DNA of 64,000 bases from Desmodesmus armatus. Lineage: Eukaryota > Chlorophyta > Chlorophyceae > Sphaeropleales > Scenedesmaceae. Shown piece by piece: positions 33,429 through 46,416 of this stretch (position 1 is the first letter of the stretch; each line of letters opens with the position of its first letter). The notes beneath the pieces were generated by a model. It saw only the letters and a program-made list of their open reading frames with translations. It had not been told where the DNA came from and made no database searches. Made by a program: the position numbers and the translations under genes. The DNA is taken from assembly GCA_007449985.2 (NCBI GenBank), contig VIIQ02000148.1, positions 1-64,000 of the forward strand, given 5' to 3'.

Positions 33429-35630
33429 GCAGCTCTCTGCTGCAGCAATAGCTGCTGATGCACCTGACAGCAGCAGGGATGCCGACAACGTCGAGGAGCA
33501 GCAGCGGCGCCTGCAGCAGCAGCTGGCCGAGCTGCAGGCGCTGCTAGAGCAGCAGGAGGGGGCATGGGACCAGGAGCGGCTCGCACTCTCCCAAGCAGCA
33601 GAGGAGCTGCAGCACAGTCATGCGGAGCAGCAGCAGCAGCTGCAGGAGCTGCACGCTGCTCTCGCACAGCACCAGCAGCAGGTGCAGCAGCTAGATTCAG
33701 CACTCGACCTGCAGCGTGCTGGTGCCACTGAGTTGGAAGCAGCTCTTGAGGAGTCCAGGAGCCGCTGCGCTGAGTTGGAGCAGCAGCAGCGGCAGCAGGA
33801 TGCGGCAGCTGCGGCAGCATCAGATGCCGTACAGCATGCGTCGGACTCTGAGCAGCAGCTGCAGCAGCAGCTGGCAGACGTGCAGCAGCAGGCGCATGAA
33901 GCACAGGCCGCGCTGCAGCAGGCACAGCAACAGCTGGAGGCGCAGGCGTCCCTGCAGCAGCAGCTGGGCAGCTGGGCGGCATCGGCGGCACAGCTGCAGG
34001 CAGCAGTAGAGGCTGCCGACAGTGCGGGGCTCACTGCAGGGCAGCAGAAAGCGGAGCTGGAGACAGCATTGGACTTGCTGCTGCATGTGCAAGGCGGTAC
34101 AAGCAGCGCAGTTCTCCAACCACCACCACCAGCACCATCAGCGGACGGTGTCGCTGGCAGCGCAGGTCATACTGATGCAAGTTTCGAGGCAGGCAGCGTT
34201 AACGGTGCCAGCAAGGCCCCAGGGAAAGCAGCAGGCGGCCGCAAGAAGAAGGGCAAGAAGCAGCCACAGCAGCTGCAGGTGCCACCCCCTGAGCCACATG
34301 AGCAGCAGCAGCCAGAGCAGCAGCAGGGGCCGCTGTCTCCTGGGCTGCTACAGCTTGACGACCTCAGTAAAGAGCAGCTCCTGTGTGAGCTGCAAGCAGC
34401 AAAGGAGGAGTTGCTGTCAGTGCAGGAGTCCCTGACAGCAGCAGAGCAGGCAGCAGCAGGGCATGCCCGTAAGGCAGAGCAGCATATGACCCTGCAGCGG
34501 CAGCTGGAGGACGCACTGTCAGCAGCGGAGCAGGAGCTACAGCAGCAGCAGGAGCAGCTCGAGCAACTCCAGCAGCAACTGGACGAGCAGCAGCAGCTGG
34601 GGAACAGCAGCAGCGGTCCTACCCCTGCTTTTGGTGAGGATAGCAGCAGTAGCCAGGCACTGCAGGAGCTGCAGGCAGCACTGCAGGAGGAGTCAGCACA
34701 GGTGCAGCAGCTGCAGGAGGCCTTGCATGAAGCACAGCAGCAGCTGCAGGAGCAGCAAGCGGAGGCTGCTGCTGCCACCGCTGAGCTGTCTGCAGAGCTG
34801 CAGGACGCACGGGAGCATTTGGCAGCTGCGCAGCAGCAGCTGGCTGCCAGCTCGGCTGAGGTGGAAGCTGCTAACGATGCAGCGCTGCGGCAGCAGGAGT
34901 GTGTGATGCAACAGGCAGCGGACCTTGCTGCGGCAGAGGAGCGCGTGCAGCAGCTGCAGCAGCAGCTGGAGGTTCTCACAGCAGCAGATGCAGAAGCGAA
35001 TGTGGCCCAGCAGCAGCTGCAGGAGCTGCAGCAGCAGCTGCTCGTCAAGGTGTCTGAGCTTACTTCCTTGCAGGAGCAGGTGCAGCAGCAGGAGGGTCAG
35101 GCAGCGCAGCAGCGCAACACACAGGAGGGGCTGGAGGCGCAGCTGCAGGAGCTGCAGCGACAGTTGGAGCATGCCAGGCAGCAGCAGGAGCAGCAGGCGG
35201 CTGGCAGGGCGGCAGAGCTAGCTGCCTTGAGGGACGGCTCCTCGGCAGAAGTTGCACTGGTGAGTGGTTTGCTGTGTACTCACTTGTCTTACATTTTTCT
35301 TTTCAAGGGATCAACAGCACGATATGCTGCTGCTTTGGAGCCAGAACTTGCGCCGCACTGATTTTCAAGCTGCAGTGCTGTGCAGCGACGTTTGATGGGC
35401 GGCTGTTGCAGGGTACTAATATGACACTACATCCATTACACCCCCAGCCCCTACACTACATCCGCTATGTTGCCAGCATCAGCTGCGGCTTTTGCCACCA
35501 ACAGCACAACCCTTCAAGTCAGTATGGTGGTTGAGCACCTAGCTATGTGTCGGTAGTCCCATCTGGTCTGCTTTGCAGTCAATTCAACTGCATTTTCTGA
35601 TAACAGCTGTTTACTTATGCTGACGTTGTT

Positions 35631-35664
<34 letters not shown>

Positions 35665-38600
35665 CTCTGCTGCTGGTGCAAATGGCCGCTGCTACTCCCC
35701 TCCCAGGCTGCTGCCAAGGTCCAGGAAGCAACTGCAGCAGCCGCACAGGCAGAGGCACGCGCAGCTGCAGCCAACACTGCCGCCCAGCAGGCCGCCTCCG
35801 AGCTCACACAGCTGCAGCAGCAGCATGCCAGCACCCAGGCAGCACTTACAGCAGCAGAGGAGGCACACCAATCTGTGCAGCAGCAACTGGAAGCCACTGG
35901 TGCTGCCCTGCAAGCCGCGCAGGACAGGATCATTGCACTCGAGCAGGAGCAGCAGCGCCAGCAGCAGGAGTCTGCAGCCCAAACGGCCAGCAAGCTTGCA
36001 GCCGTGCAGCAGTCTGCCGCTGCAGAGGCGGCCGCATCTGTTGCTGCTGCTGTTGCCGAAGCTAAGGAAGCAGTCACAGCAGAAATGGAGTTGGTAGCAG
36101 AGCAGCTGCGGCAGCAGCTGTCTGAGGCCCGTGCGCAGCTGGCAGCAGCATCAAACCATGAAGCAGCAGCAGGTGCAGCACAGGCTGAGCTCACAGCGCT
36201 GCATGAGCAGCTGTCTGCTGCGCAGCAGTCGGCAGCGGCAGCAGCAGCGGAGCGGAATGCTGCACAGGAGGCGGCGGCTGCGGCGGCTGCCAGCGCTGCT
36301 GCTGCCACGGCGGCGGCTGAGCGAGTGAAGACAGAAGCTGCTGAGAAGGCTCGCAGGTGTGTACACACTGGGTAGCTCTGAACTGCACGGTAGCACATCA
36401 ATCACGTGTGCAGGAAATGCGGTCAGTGTTGGCTTGCTAGATGTTCAGCCAAAACATGGTCATGATTTTGCAGGTTAGTGGCTTGCCAAGTCCACGCTGC
36501 ACAGTATCACCCCGTCAACACAGTAAACCTCAAAGCAAACCCCATATCCTACATCAGTACATCTTTGTGTGGTCTCATGTGCTGGGTGCAACTGTTGAAA
36601 AAGTGGTTTGTCGTTGCGCAGGTTTGTTGCGCTCAACAAGTCCTACAAGGACAAGGAGGCTGCGCTGCGGGAGGAGCTGGAGGCGGTGCAGGCCCAGGTT
36701 CTGTCAGCACAGGTTGGTGGATGACGTAGAACAGTGCAGTACACTTCAGTACAGTGCAGTACAGTGCAGTGCAGTACAGGTATGGGATAAGGTCCCAACC
36801 CCAGCACAAGCCAGTGAGGCCAGGGCTCATGAGCGTGGCCATAGCGCCCGTTACTCGACACACCTAATCTCTTGGGTCTGGTATGCGGGCGATCAAACAG
36901 CCCTTGTTCTGCTTGGTCGGGTCCTGGTCGATGCACCCCCACTTGGTCCAGCAGTGGTCCTCTCCCACATTTTTACGTGCTGTTTCTCACTACTTGCTCA
37001 TGTTGCCTGGTGCCTTGCCGTGCTGTCCTGGTGGTGGTGGTGGTGGTGTGCAGGAGGCAGCTGCAGCCGCTGCTGGGGCCAGGTCTGCTGCGGAGGCGGC
37101 TGCTGTCAGCCTGCAGCGTGAGGTGGCTGAGCTGCAGCACCAGCTGGGGGAGGCGCAGGCCAGTCTGACGCGGCTGGAGGAGCAACTGACTAGCCAGGTG
37201 AGGAGAGACAGGCTGGGGTACTCTAAGTGACCATGCTGCCCATGTGCAGTTGTTATGTTGCTTGTGCTGTACTTGACCTGTACGTGTACTCAATGTACTT
37301 GCACTTTATGGTCAGTCACTCTATTACATTCTCACTAACTCACTACCTTGCAGATACAACAGCTGCGCGTGTGGCGACCCTCAAGGCAGCCTCCAGTGGA
37401 GATTGCTCAATCACACAGCTTACCACTCTCCAGTATGCTCAATGACCCTCATTCATTCACAAACAGTTACTCACTCACTCCTTTCAAAACAGGGCCAAGT
37501 AGCAGCCACATCAGTCGTGTGTATGGCCACCCAGGAGTCCCACTCACCCCTCATTCACCACTCACTCAATCACTCAATCACACACTCACATCTCACTCCT
37601 TGTCTGCAGGTCCAGGTAGCCGCCACGTCAGCCGTGCGTGTGGCCACCCTGGAGTCTCACCGACCCTCATTCACTCACTCACTCACTCACATCTCACTCC
37701 TTCTCTGCAGGTCCAGGTAGCGCCACGTCAGCTGCGTGTGTGGCCACCCAGTATTCTCAATGAGCTGCTTTACCACTCACTCACTCACTCACTCACTCAA
37801 TCACTCAATCACACACGCACATCTCACTCATTTTCTGCAGGTCCAGGTAGCAGCCACGTCAGCCGCGCGTGTGGCCACCCTTGAGGCTGAGCTGCAGGCT
37901 GAGCGGGCCAGCCAGGCCGCCACCGCTGCAGACGAGACGTCACGCACCGCTGACCTTGAGCGCATGGTGGAGGCGGCGGTGGCGGCCAGGGAAGAGGAGG
38001 CACGGCGCCAGGTGGCAGCGGCACAGCAGCAGGCGCAGCAGGTGCGTTGAACACATGGAGTACATGCGATTCACATGCAAGCATTTCTAGCGGGTCTTGT
38101 GACTTGAGCAATACCTGTAGGTCGCAGGTGCCGCTGGCAAGAGGTTGACCCCGGCGCCTTGCGCAACCCCTAGTGGTGCAGGAGGTGCAGCAGCAGGAAC
38201 CGAATGCAGTCAGCAAGAGATGCTGATGCAGGGATAGGTGTGTGTTGAATGCAGTGCCGTACACTAGGGTTCAATGAGCCAGCAGTCAGGGGCTGCTTCA
38301 GCACCCGGTTGTGTGTGTCCGACCTTTACAGCCTGTGCATCGCGTCACCCCATGCTTACTTGTTTGCAGGCTCAGGCGGCAGCAGCTAAAGCGCAGGAGC
38401 GTGCAGCAGCTGCCGAGCAATCCAAGATCGAGCTCACCCTAGCGCTTGCTGAAGCAGCAGAGGCACGCGCAAAGGATATCGACACCCACGTCGACACCCC
38501 GGTCGACGTCGACACCACCGCCCGCCGCAGCAGCACAGGGGCCGCAAGCCAAGCCGCAGGTCGTGTGGCTAGTAGTAGTGATGGGGGTGACGATGACAAT

Positions 38601-38936
38601 ACAGCAGCAGGGGACGGCGGCAGCAGCGGTAATACAGTCATAGCAGCAGCGGAGCTAGAGGCTCTCATGAACAGGGCAGAGGAGGCGAGGCTAGCAGCGG
38701 CCGTGCAAACTCGGAGGGCTGCGGCAGCAGAGGCGGAGGTTGATAACTTGAGGAAGCGGTTGGCAGAGTCAGAGAGGCAGGTGAAGGATCTGGGCTGGCA
38801 GATTCAAATGGTGGCGGATCCGGTCACGTTTGGGGGTGGCGGGGGGAGCAAGGGGGGTGCCGGAGGTGGGGCGGATGGCAAGGCAGGGTGGTTTGGGGAT
38901 ATGCTGGGGTGTGGGGCGAACTTTGTGCGCAAGTAG
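31386..38936 (+). CDS. Golgin-like coiled-coil protein, Gln-rich
   Basis: Exons: 31386-31442, 31622-31915, 32222-32320, 32605-35259, 35707-36356, 36622-36712, 37054-37197, 37841-38041, 38370-38936; phases agree throughout, giving about 1585 residues. The start MWLAQRAQQLAAAGLEESL and KARQGLGEQLNTIASSVL resembles the short N-terminal helices of golgins. Exon 4 is 885 codons of almost unbroken heptads dominated by QQLQ/LQQQLE and encoded mainly by CAG. Exon 6 carries FVALNKSYKDKEAALREEL, typical of plant golgin candidates. The tail is Gly/Asp-rich and ends at Val-Arg-Lys-stop. A GTAGGT donor overlaps that stop, so splicing on to about 39020 or 39331 (short hydrophobic or basic tails) is possible. 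A Golgi tether is likely by resemblance; no GRIP motif was recognised. Confidence 0.7.
33385..33428 (+). repeat. CAG run inside the golgin-like mega-exon
   Basis: About a dozen consecutive CAG codons encode a pure Gln stretch between two coiled-coil blocks. It is the longest pure run in an exon built largely from CAG, CTG and GCA codons. Confidence 0.7.
37361..37860 (+). repeat. Five tandem copies of an acceptor plus exon start in the golgin-like gene
   Basis: Copies of GTCCAGGTAGCAGCCACGTC / CGTGTGGCCACCC begin near 37355, 37493, 37610, 37710 and 37841, spaced about 100-135 bp. (ACTC)n-rich intron and a TCTGCAG-type acceptor accompany most of them. Only the last (exon 37841-38041) continues into a full coiled-coil exon; the others run into stops or intron sequence. 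Confidence 0.8.
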
Positions 38937-41900
38937 GTAGTGAGGGGTGCGGATTGAATGCAGCGGTTGTGGCTGTCACTGGGTCGCATGTATCTGTAGT
39001 GACGCATGTTTGATATCGCAGACATATGCGGCAGCTTGTGATATTCGTCAGCCAGACAGGTCTTGTGCTGGGGATGTCAATACTGTTCTGTGACGGGCGT
39101 TTGGTGCTGCTTGTCAACGTCGTCACCCCAGCTCCCGTTATGGTATGGCAGTGCATTTGTCGTCCTTTTCAAACAAGGGATTGCTGCATTGGCATCCACT
39201 GCATTGTTTGTCGGACAGCACTTGCCTGGCTGCCTTTGCAAGGGTCCAGCTCAACCTTGCTTACAGACTGCTGGATCCCGTCCTGGTTTGTAGGTTCCAG
39301 AACCTGAGCATGGTGCTGCATCTTTTTCAGGCACCTGCTGCAACTTGCACGTGAGCTGTGTGTGAAGCTGTGTGTGAAGCTGTGTGTGAAGCATGTGACA
39401 GGCCAGTTCAATATGTGGTACTTCCATGATGCCGTCAGTGTGATTCTTGGGAAAGGGCTCCCTTTGCCGGCCATGCTCAGTAGCAAAGGCACCCATATGG
39501 CAGGCTTGCCAGGCACAGATGTTGGCTAATCAGGCTGTTTTTTTTCCCGTGAGCAAACCCCCAGACCACCTTCAGAACGGAGAAGAGCAGATACCCGACC
39601 CAACTGTACAGACAAGCAACAGAAATAGTGTTGCAACTCAAACTAGCTGTAAGGCATCTCAGCGCATAGTTACAGGCAACTTGATGTACAGCAGGCTGCT
39701 TTGAAATGCACATCATGCCATGATGAAGGCCCATGACAGGCTGTCGACTTTGAGACAAGCAAAGCACCTAAGCAACTGCACCATCTCCTGCAACGACGAC
39801 ATTGCTGTGGCGAAACACCTGTCACACATGCATGCATGACCATACAATTGGTTGCACAACCAACATACCCAGCACAACAGGCATGCAGAAGGAGAATCTT
39901 ACTAAGCACGCTCAAGTGGCACTTGCTTGAGTACAAAAACTGACTATGCCTGAGCAATTAGCACAACCAATTAGCACAACCAACCTCAAGCCAAAGCCTC
40001 TCAATGCAAACATAAGCACCATTCATGACGTGGCTCAAAGCATGTCAGCCATTGCGGACACCCAGGCTGGTAGCTTGCAACCTTGAAGGAACACCCTTCT
40101 TACAACGTTTTGCAAGCCCTGAGGGCTGCAGCTGAAGTTTACTGTCAGACACGGCAACAGCAAGTGCTGTTGACCCGCCAGACAAAACGCTCACAACTTG
40201 AAAATGTGCAGCAAACTGGCTGAAGCAAGTTCAAGACTGCCTTCACGGCGCAAGTTGGCCGATCATCAGGCCCCAGGCAGTTTGGCACAAACGATTACGT
40301 TCAGTGCCAATACGTAGCTGCCGTAAGCTGCCAGGCTGGCAGTAAAATAGCATAAGGGAATAGCAGAGCTTTACTCACAGCAACAACAGTGTGTGTGGCA
40401 GGCACTACATGATGCCACATGCACTGCATGAGCGGCTCAAGTTGAGCACAAGCAGCACAACCCATGCCGACACACACAAGAGCGGTCTGTACTTAGAGCA
40501 ACGGGAGCAGCAACGAGACCTCATAGCACAGCAGCCTTCTGAAAGCGTGATAGAAGTAAGCGACGGTACCAGTTCAACACTAAAAAAAGGACGACCCATG
40601 TTGTGATGGAACTGGTAGCATACATAAGCATCACAAAGTGACCACACCCTACATAATGTCTGCCCCGGACTACCTGAGCCACTGGGGCAGTGGCACTCTG
40701 CATCTGACTGAGAAAGCATGGTAGTAAAGGAAAGCTGGAGCTCATGTGCACTGTGCACTGCGGCATACAATTTTCACCTGCACTGCCCCAGCTTGGCAAC
40801 ACACCCACATCAACACACCCATAAGTAGCAAAGACAGATAAGCAAGACGCCGTGTCTTATGAGACCATATAAATACGAGTCATAAATATGACACGGCGAT
40901 GGCAGATGACGCATTCAAACTCAGCAAAGAGTGCAGATGAGTCATCTGAAGCGGCTGGAGACTTGAATGGCCAGCTGCCTGCACCACCATTGCCAGGCAG
41001 TCAGCCCAACAATACATGCAGCACCCAACAGCAAAGCACACACAGTGACATGACCTGCCACACCTCTTGCAAAGAGGGCAGCCTTACTGTCACACAGCAC
41101 AAAGGTGGCTCTTGCCATGCCATGTGACCCGCGTCACCTCAGCTGCGCAGTATTGTGTAGCAAACAACAACACAAAAAAGATCCCATGCATGTACTACAC
41201 TGTGTGGGCAACACATGCACAACATTCACATACACAAGGCGTGCCCACTGATGCATATAAGCACAGGCACGGTCACCGTGCGGTGTGCTGCCAACTAGCA
41301 GCTGCCGCACCTGCAGGAGCTTGACATCTCAAGTGTGGAGGCGTACACGCCGGGTTGCGACCTTCCTCCAGCCCCCGAAGGTAGCCGCCTTGTCAGGTGC
41401 TGCCAACTGGAAGGCAGTCCCGCCACAAGCACTGCAACAGCCCATGCTCAAACATCGCTGCACGAGGTGCAGGAAGAAGCCCACTGAGGACGCCACCCCA
41501 TGGCAGCTGGCGCCTTGGTTGCACATCCCAAAGCACAGCGCATGTGAACCAGAGACGCAACGACTTGTTGACCGTTAGGCGGTCCCCTACCCAAGCCAGT
41601 GACATGTCCCCAAAACAGGGCACATGGCACGTGTGGTACAAATCAACTCTCACGAGCATGCTACTATGTGAAAGAAGCAAGCATTGCTCAGCCGCACCAA
41701 GATTCAAGCAGCGCCACAATGCTCTTGGCTACCCCAAACGCCTCAGTGGGGGGCACTGCAGCCTGCAAAGATGATCTTTGCGTACCGTGCCGCAGTGCGG
41801 CTTGAGCGCACTGCGCACGGTGCTGGACAGATCAGCAAGGTCAGCATGATCAGCTGCCTTTTCATCAGGCACAGGGTGACAGCTGGCATACTTTCCAGCA

Positions 41901-44900
41901 ACCTCACCAGCCCAGATGGGGCGCTCTGCTTGCGCTGCTACTTGCTACAGCAGCTAGCCAGAGACGGCTTGCAAAGCTGCTGAGCACAAAAAAGCAACAC
42001 GCGTGCCTGCACTGTCGGGCAAGATACTACAAGGAGTCCTAGTAGGGCAGGCACGCCATGAGGATAATATCAAGGAAACAAGATAAATGCTGAGCCTGCC
42101 AAACACTTGGGAGAAGAGCCAAGCATTGCGTGGCGCACTGGGCAACTACGTCAAACAATCAAAACTCTCACACCTTTACTGAAGCTTGCTGGAGCCGAGT
42201 GTCACTGCCTCTGGAACATTGACTCTGCAGCCTACGGGCTGCAACATTGTTGACTGGGAGTGCAGTGTACAAACCCAAGAAGCACTCAGTCCTCCTGGCA
42301 GGGGCAGCAGGGGCCTCCCTTGAGTCAAATCTTGGAAAAAGAAAAGAGAAAGTGAAATCATGCAGACACCACCAGCGCCAAGGCATGCATTTCCAATCAA
42401 AGAGCAGCTGGCCCCGGGCTGAATTGGCAGCTCGGTGGTCAACAAGCATTCAAACTTGGGTCCTCCACTAAAGCTCAGCTCAGTTCCTGCAAGGACCATC
42501 TGGAATGACCCCACCCCAAGCAATCGTGGCACAAACAAAAACTCTTGTGGAGTTGTGACTCATTAGATGCTGACGCCGCGTGCTGGCAGTTGTCCTGCAG
42601 TTCACTACAGGCCATGTCGGCAGTGTCGATTGCAACACACTAGAAATAGAAAGAAGAAGAGTCCTGCAAACTTTGATGACCTCAGCCGCCGTGCACAAAA
42701 AGGAGCTTGCTGCCTGCTCACACACCCCTGCAGGGGCCCAACGCCAACCCCACTGGTGAAGCTGGAAGGATCATCTGTGTCCCCTGGTGCGAACCCAACA
42801 TACACAAACCAAAACATGCACAAGACAGATGTGACACAAGGCTGCAGCGGGGGGTAGCTTGAAAAACCAAACGAAAGGACCTCTGGCGATTGACGCAACA
42901 CATGAAACACATTCATAGCAAGTGCACCTGATACGGCAGTGTGTAAGCCCACCGCAAGTGCAGTCAGTCAGTCAAAACAAGCATGCAGCCGCCCAGTGGT
43001 TGAAGCATCCACTTCAAGTCACGGTCGTCACGGTGACAAATCCCTCCCCCTCAGTTCCGACACACCGTGTGTCCACTGGGTGTGAGCAACCTTGTGGCAA
43101 AACTGTCAGCAACTCGTCAACCCACAGCTTGTGAGACAAGGCACACTCCCCAAGGCAGGCATGGTTCCAACCATACTGTCGTAATGATAACGTAATGATG
43201 CCCGTGGGTCCACACAAGAGAACCCACACCCTCCGCGAAACACAAACCCATTGTGGAAAAGCCCCACATTGCCAAATCTGAAGCATGTATTGATGAACAC
43301 AGGTTGACTCAGTTGAACTTCAGTCAGGCTGTGAAGCAAGGGGACGGCCGCTGCTTGCATGCACCTCTTTGCAATGCAGACCCCAACAAGTGCACTTTAT
43401 GAGATGCACCTGCCGCACGTTCATGCTGCAAACCCCAAGCACCACTGCCAAAGTCAAACATCCCGCTTAGTCATCCTGCTGTGCCGGCACAGCGCACTGG
43501 CACTGGCAGTGTCACTCCACCCTCGCGCACAGCTCAACATGCGGCACACAGCTATACAATGTAACACATAAGGTATGGGCAAAAAATTGCCCTCAAGCCT
43601 GAGATCCTGCCTGACAATAGGACACACGCGCCCAGTCAGCTCAACTGCGGCACACAGCAACCTACGGTACGACCTGAGGCACTGCCCGGGGGCCCTGAGC
43701 ATGCATGGCATGAGACAGCTGCTGCGATAGTGACTGGAGCATCTTGGCTGCTGGCCACACTGGCTAACACCAGTGCCTACAAGCTGCGTACCCTGGCTGC
43801 GCTGAAGCACACACTCCGTCCCTGGGTTGTACTGCACACACCAGGTAGGGCATGGTGTGAGGGGCCGAAAACAGGAGCAAAGCATCAACGCATGCAACGA
43901 CGGATCTTCTTCAACAGGCCACACATACTGCTGCCAATAAAGCTGGCTGTGCAGGACCTGCCGCCAGGTTCTGCAACCTGTCTGAAAGGTCTGGCGCTCC
44001 TGTAGTATACTACGTAATGGTTTGTGCTGCGCTGAACAGCCCAGGCGCCTGTGCAGCACAGTATGCAAAACACCGTCCGAATCGCCAGAAACAACATCGC
44101 CCCAAAAACCATGTGCAGTGTGCACGCTGCATCGATAGCGGCTGCTGCTTTCACACAAACGTGTGCTGCTTGCCAACCCCGCCATGCGCAAGCCAGACCA
44201 ACCATGGACGCATGCCCTGCTGCCGGTGCTGCAATGCACTGTGCAGCTTGCAGGTACAAACTCCCTGCTTGCCAATCGACCTCGACACAGCTCCCCTGAC
44301 ACACAACACATCATGCTTCAGTACTGCACAGTAAGGCTGAGGGAAGGAGGATACAAAACCAGAAGGGGCGGTAGATGCAAGATGTGGTGTCAAACCCCGA
44401 CATGAGCAGGGGCAGGGAGGGTGGGGGGTGGGGGTGATAGACCCAGGGGACTCCCGTGCTGTTTCCGAAAAAAAACCCTGAAGGCGACGGCTGCCCTGAA
44501 ACATACAGGAAAACACCACAGGAGTACCAACCATAAAATGTAGTTGGATGCTGACCAAACTTGGGTGTGCTGGTCGGCCAAGGACACAGTGACTGCCAAG
44601 CCTGGCCAACTTATTGACGCAAGCGGCACCGCAATTATGACAGGCACCCAAGAACAGCATGCACGTGAGTGTAGGGAGTGCGATAGCCCATATGATTCTC
44701 ACAGCGCATGCGCATATTCCCACATAATAGCACTCACCAACACACCCACACAACCTGCCAGAGATGCACTCACAGCAGCTCAGTGCACAACTTCAAACCA
44801 CACAGCACAGCACACACCACGCGCAACACCCTCGTCCTAATACATTTGTTGATCCTTCGCAAAGCGTGCCACATTCAGCCTCACGCATGCTGCCTCAAAA

Positions 44901-46180
44901 CATCAATATGCACACTGTCAAAAGATTCACTGACAGTGACTGACAAGCCCACCACACTGCACTTGCACCCCCGATGATCTGTACATAATGCATGCCTGAG
45001 CTGCTGTCGTTGCAGCGTCCCAAACGTCCCGCAAGTCCCGAAGCCTTCGGGTGATGCCATCACCTTCAATTCAAGACCAGCTTCAGTCAAGACCTGCCAG
45101 ATGTGTCTGCAGCACTGCTCAACATGCACTGCTGGCAGCTGTGCCACGTTAGGAAACAAAATTCAAGCACCGTGACGGTCATGGTAAAAGCTGCCAGCAC
45201 TTGCACAAGCACCAACCCAACACAAAATGCAGCACCATTTCTCATACACACAGCCCCAGGGCCCCAGGCAGCTGCAAATTCAAAATGTGCTGCATGGGGA
45301 AGCCACAACGACAACAACTGCCGCCAGACTGATGTGTCAAACAAGAGCATGACCATCTTGCTGCGTCGGCCCTGCAGGATACTCCCTGTCCTGCAATCGT
45401 GCGAACAGCACTGCTGAGCACTGCAGCAATGCACACCTGGCACCCACATTGCTTGGCAGGGGAGCACTGCTACTCAATGAGAAGACCCGCTTTGCGCTTG
45501 GGTCAACACAGGTGTACACCGGTGACCCGAACGACTTGCCAAGGCATCATAAACCACAAATACAAATCAAGGTTGCTCTGTGCCACCGTGGCGGTGACCG
45601 CACTGCATTGCAGACTGCAGCCTCAAGTGATCCTCCTGAAACTGCACTGCACCAGCCAGAGAAGAAACAACTGACCAGCTTGCAGCAGTGCTGCAAAGAA
45701 GCCACACACACAAGGCCCAGCATTATGTTTTAAGGCGGCAAACATAGAGCATGTTGCTCTCCTACACACACACACTCTTCCACACCATGCACCACGTGCC
45801 GAACAACGCCTGTGCTAAGTGCCACATGCCGGACACACGCACTCCAACAGCCACACAGGCACACACATACGGTATGTCTGAGTCTCACCACACACTGGGT
45901 GATAACCACCCCTGCGCAGAACACTACGTACTCACAATGCTTTCAATGATGTGGCAAGTATACCTGCTGTACGTACAGCAAACAAGGCAGCTGCAGGGGC
46001 AGCGCAGGAGCCTACGTAAAAGGTAGAGCAGAAGGACTGCTTGACTGCCTGGCCACTGGCTGCATCTGCTCTGTAGTGGGAAACTTTCGCAACACCTGTC
46101 CAACCGACAGTCTCGCAGCTCCTGCTTGTGTAGAATGTCACTCAATGCCCATCATGGGTCAGCAAGTGACTGCTCACACT
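38937..46180. other. Long region without a supported gene; plus strand C/A-rich
   Basis: Many short frames are open on both strands, none with family resemblance. Possible 3' extensions of the golgin-like gene lie at 39019-39110 and 39331-39530; the latter holds three GTGTGAAGCT repeats. From about 43.7 kb the minus strand resembles the plus strand at about 51 kb. The plus strand is rich in CA, the mirror of the GT-rich region after 49.4 kb. It may be the 3' flank or introns of the minus-strand paralogue. Confidence 0.4.
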
Positions 46181-46199
46181 CACCCATTGGCTACATACT

Positions 46200-46330
46200 C
46201 AGCACACACACGCTGTAGTAATGACAAGAGTGCACACACACTGTAGTAGTGATGATAGTACACACACAATGTACTAATGATGAGAGTGCACACACAATGT
46301 AGTAGCGATAGTAGTACACACACGCTGCGA
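46200..46330. repeat. Minisatellite of about 27-32 bp near the minus-strand paralogue
   Basis: Four to five units of the type ACACACAATGTAGTAGTGATGA run in tandem just downstream of the stop of the minus-strand paralogue. Confidence 0.6.
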
Positions 46331-46416
46331 GCTCTCTGCCTGTCTGCGCCATGTTCATATGTTATTCGACACACAAATGACACCACACCCACCCTCTTGC
46401 CGTGCGATGGGGTCCA

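Noticed and set aside
34167..35048. A 293-codon Cys/Ser-rich minus-strand frame
   Set aside because: It is the antisense of the CAG/CTG-rich golgin-like exon; long open frames are expected there, and it has no splice context or family resemblance.
43454..44314. A 286-codon minus-strand frame as a gene
   Set aside because: Rich in Cys, Arg and Ser without any recognised motif. Only a short part matches the inverted arm, and there the better-conserved frame includes a 7-codon insertion; not enough to call a gene.
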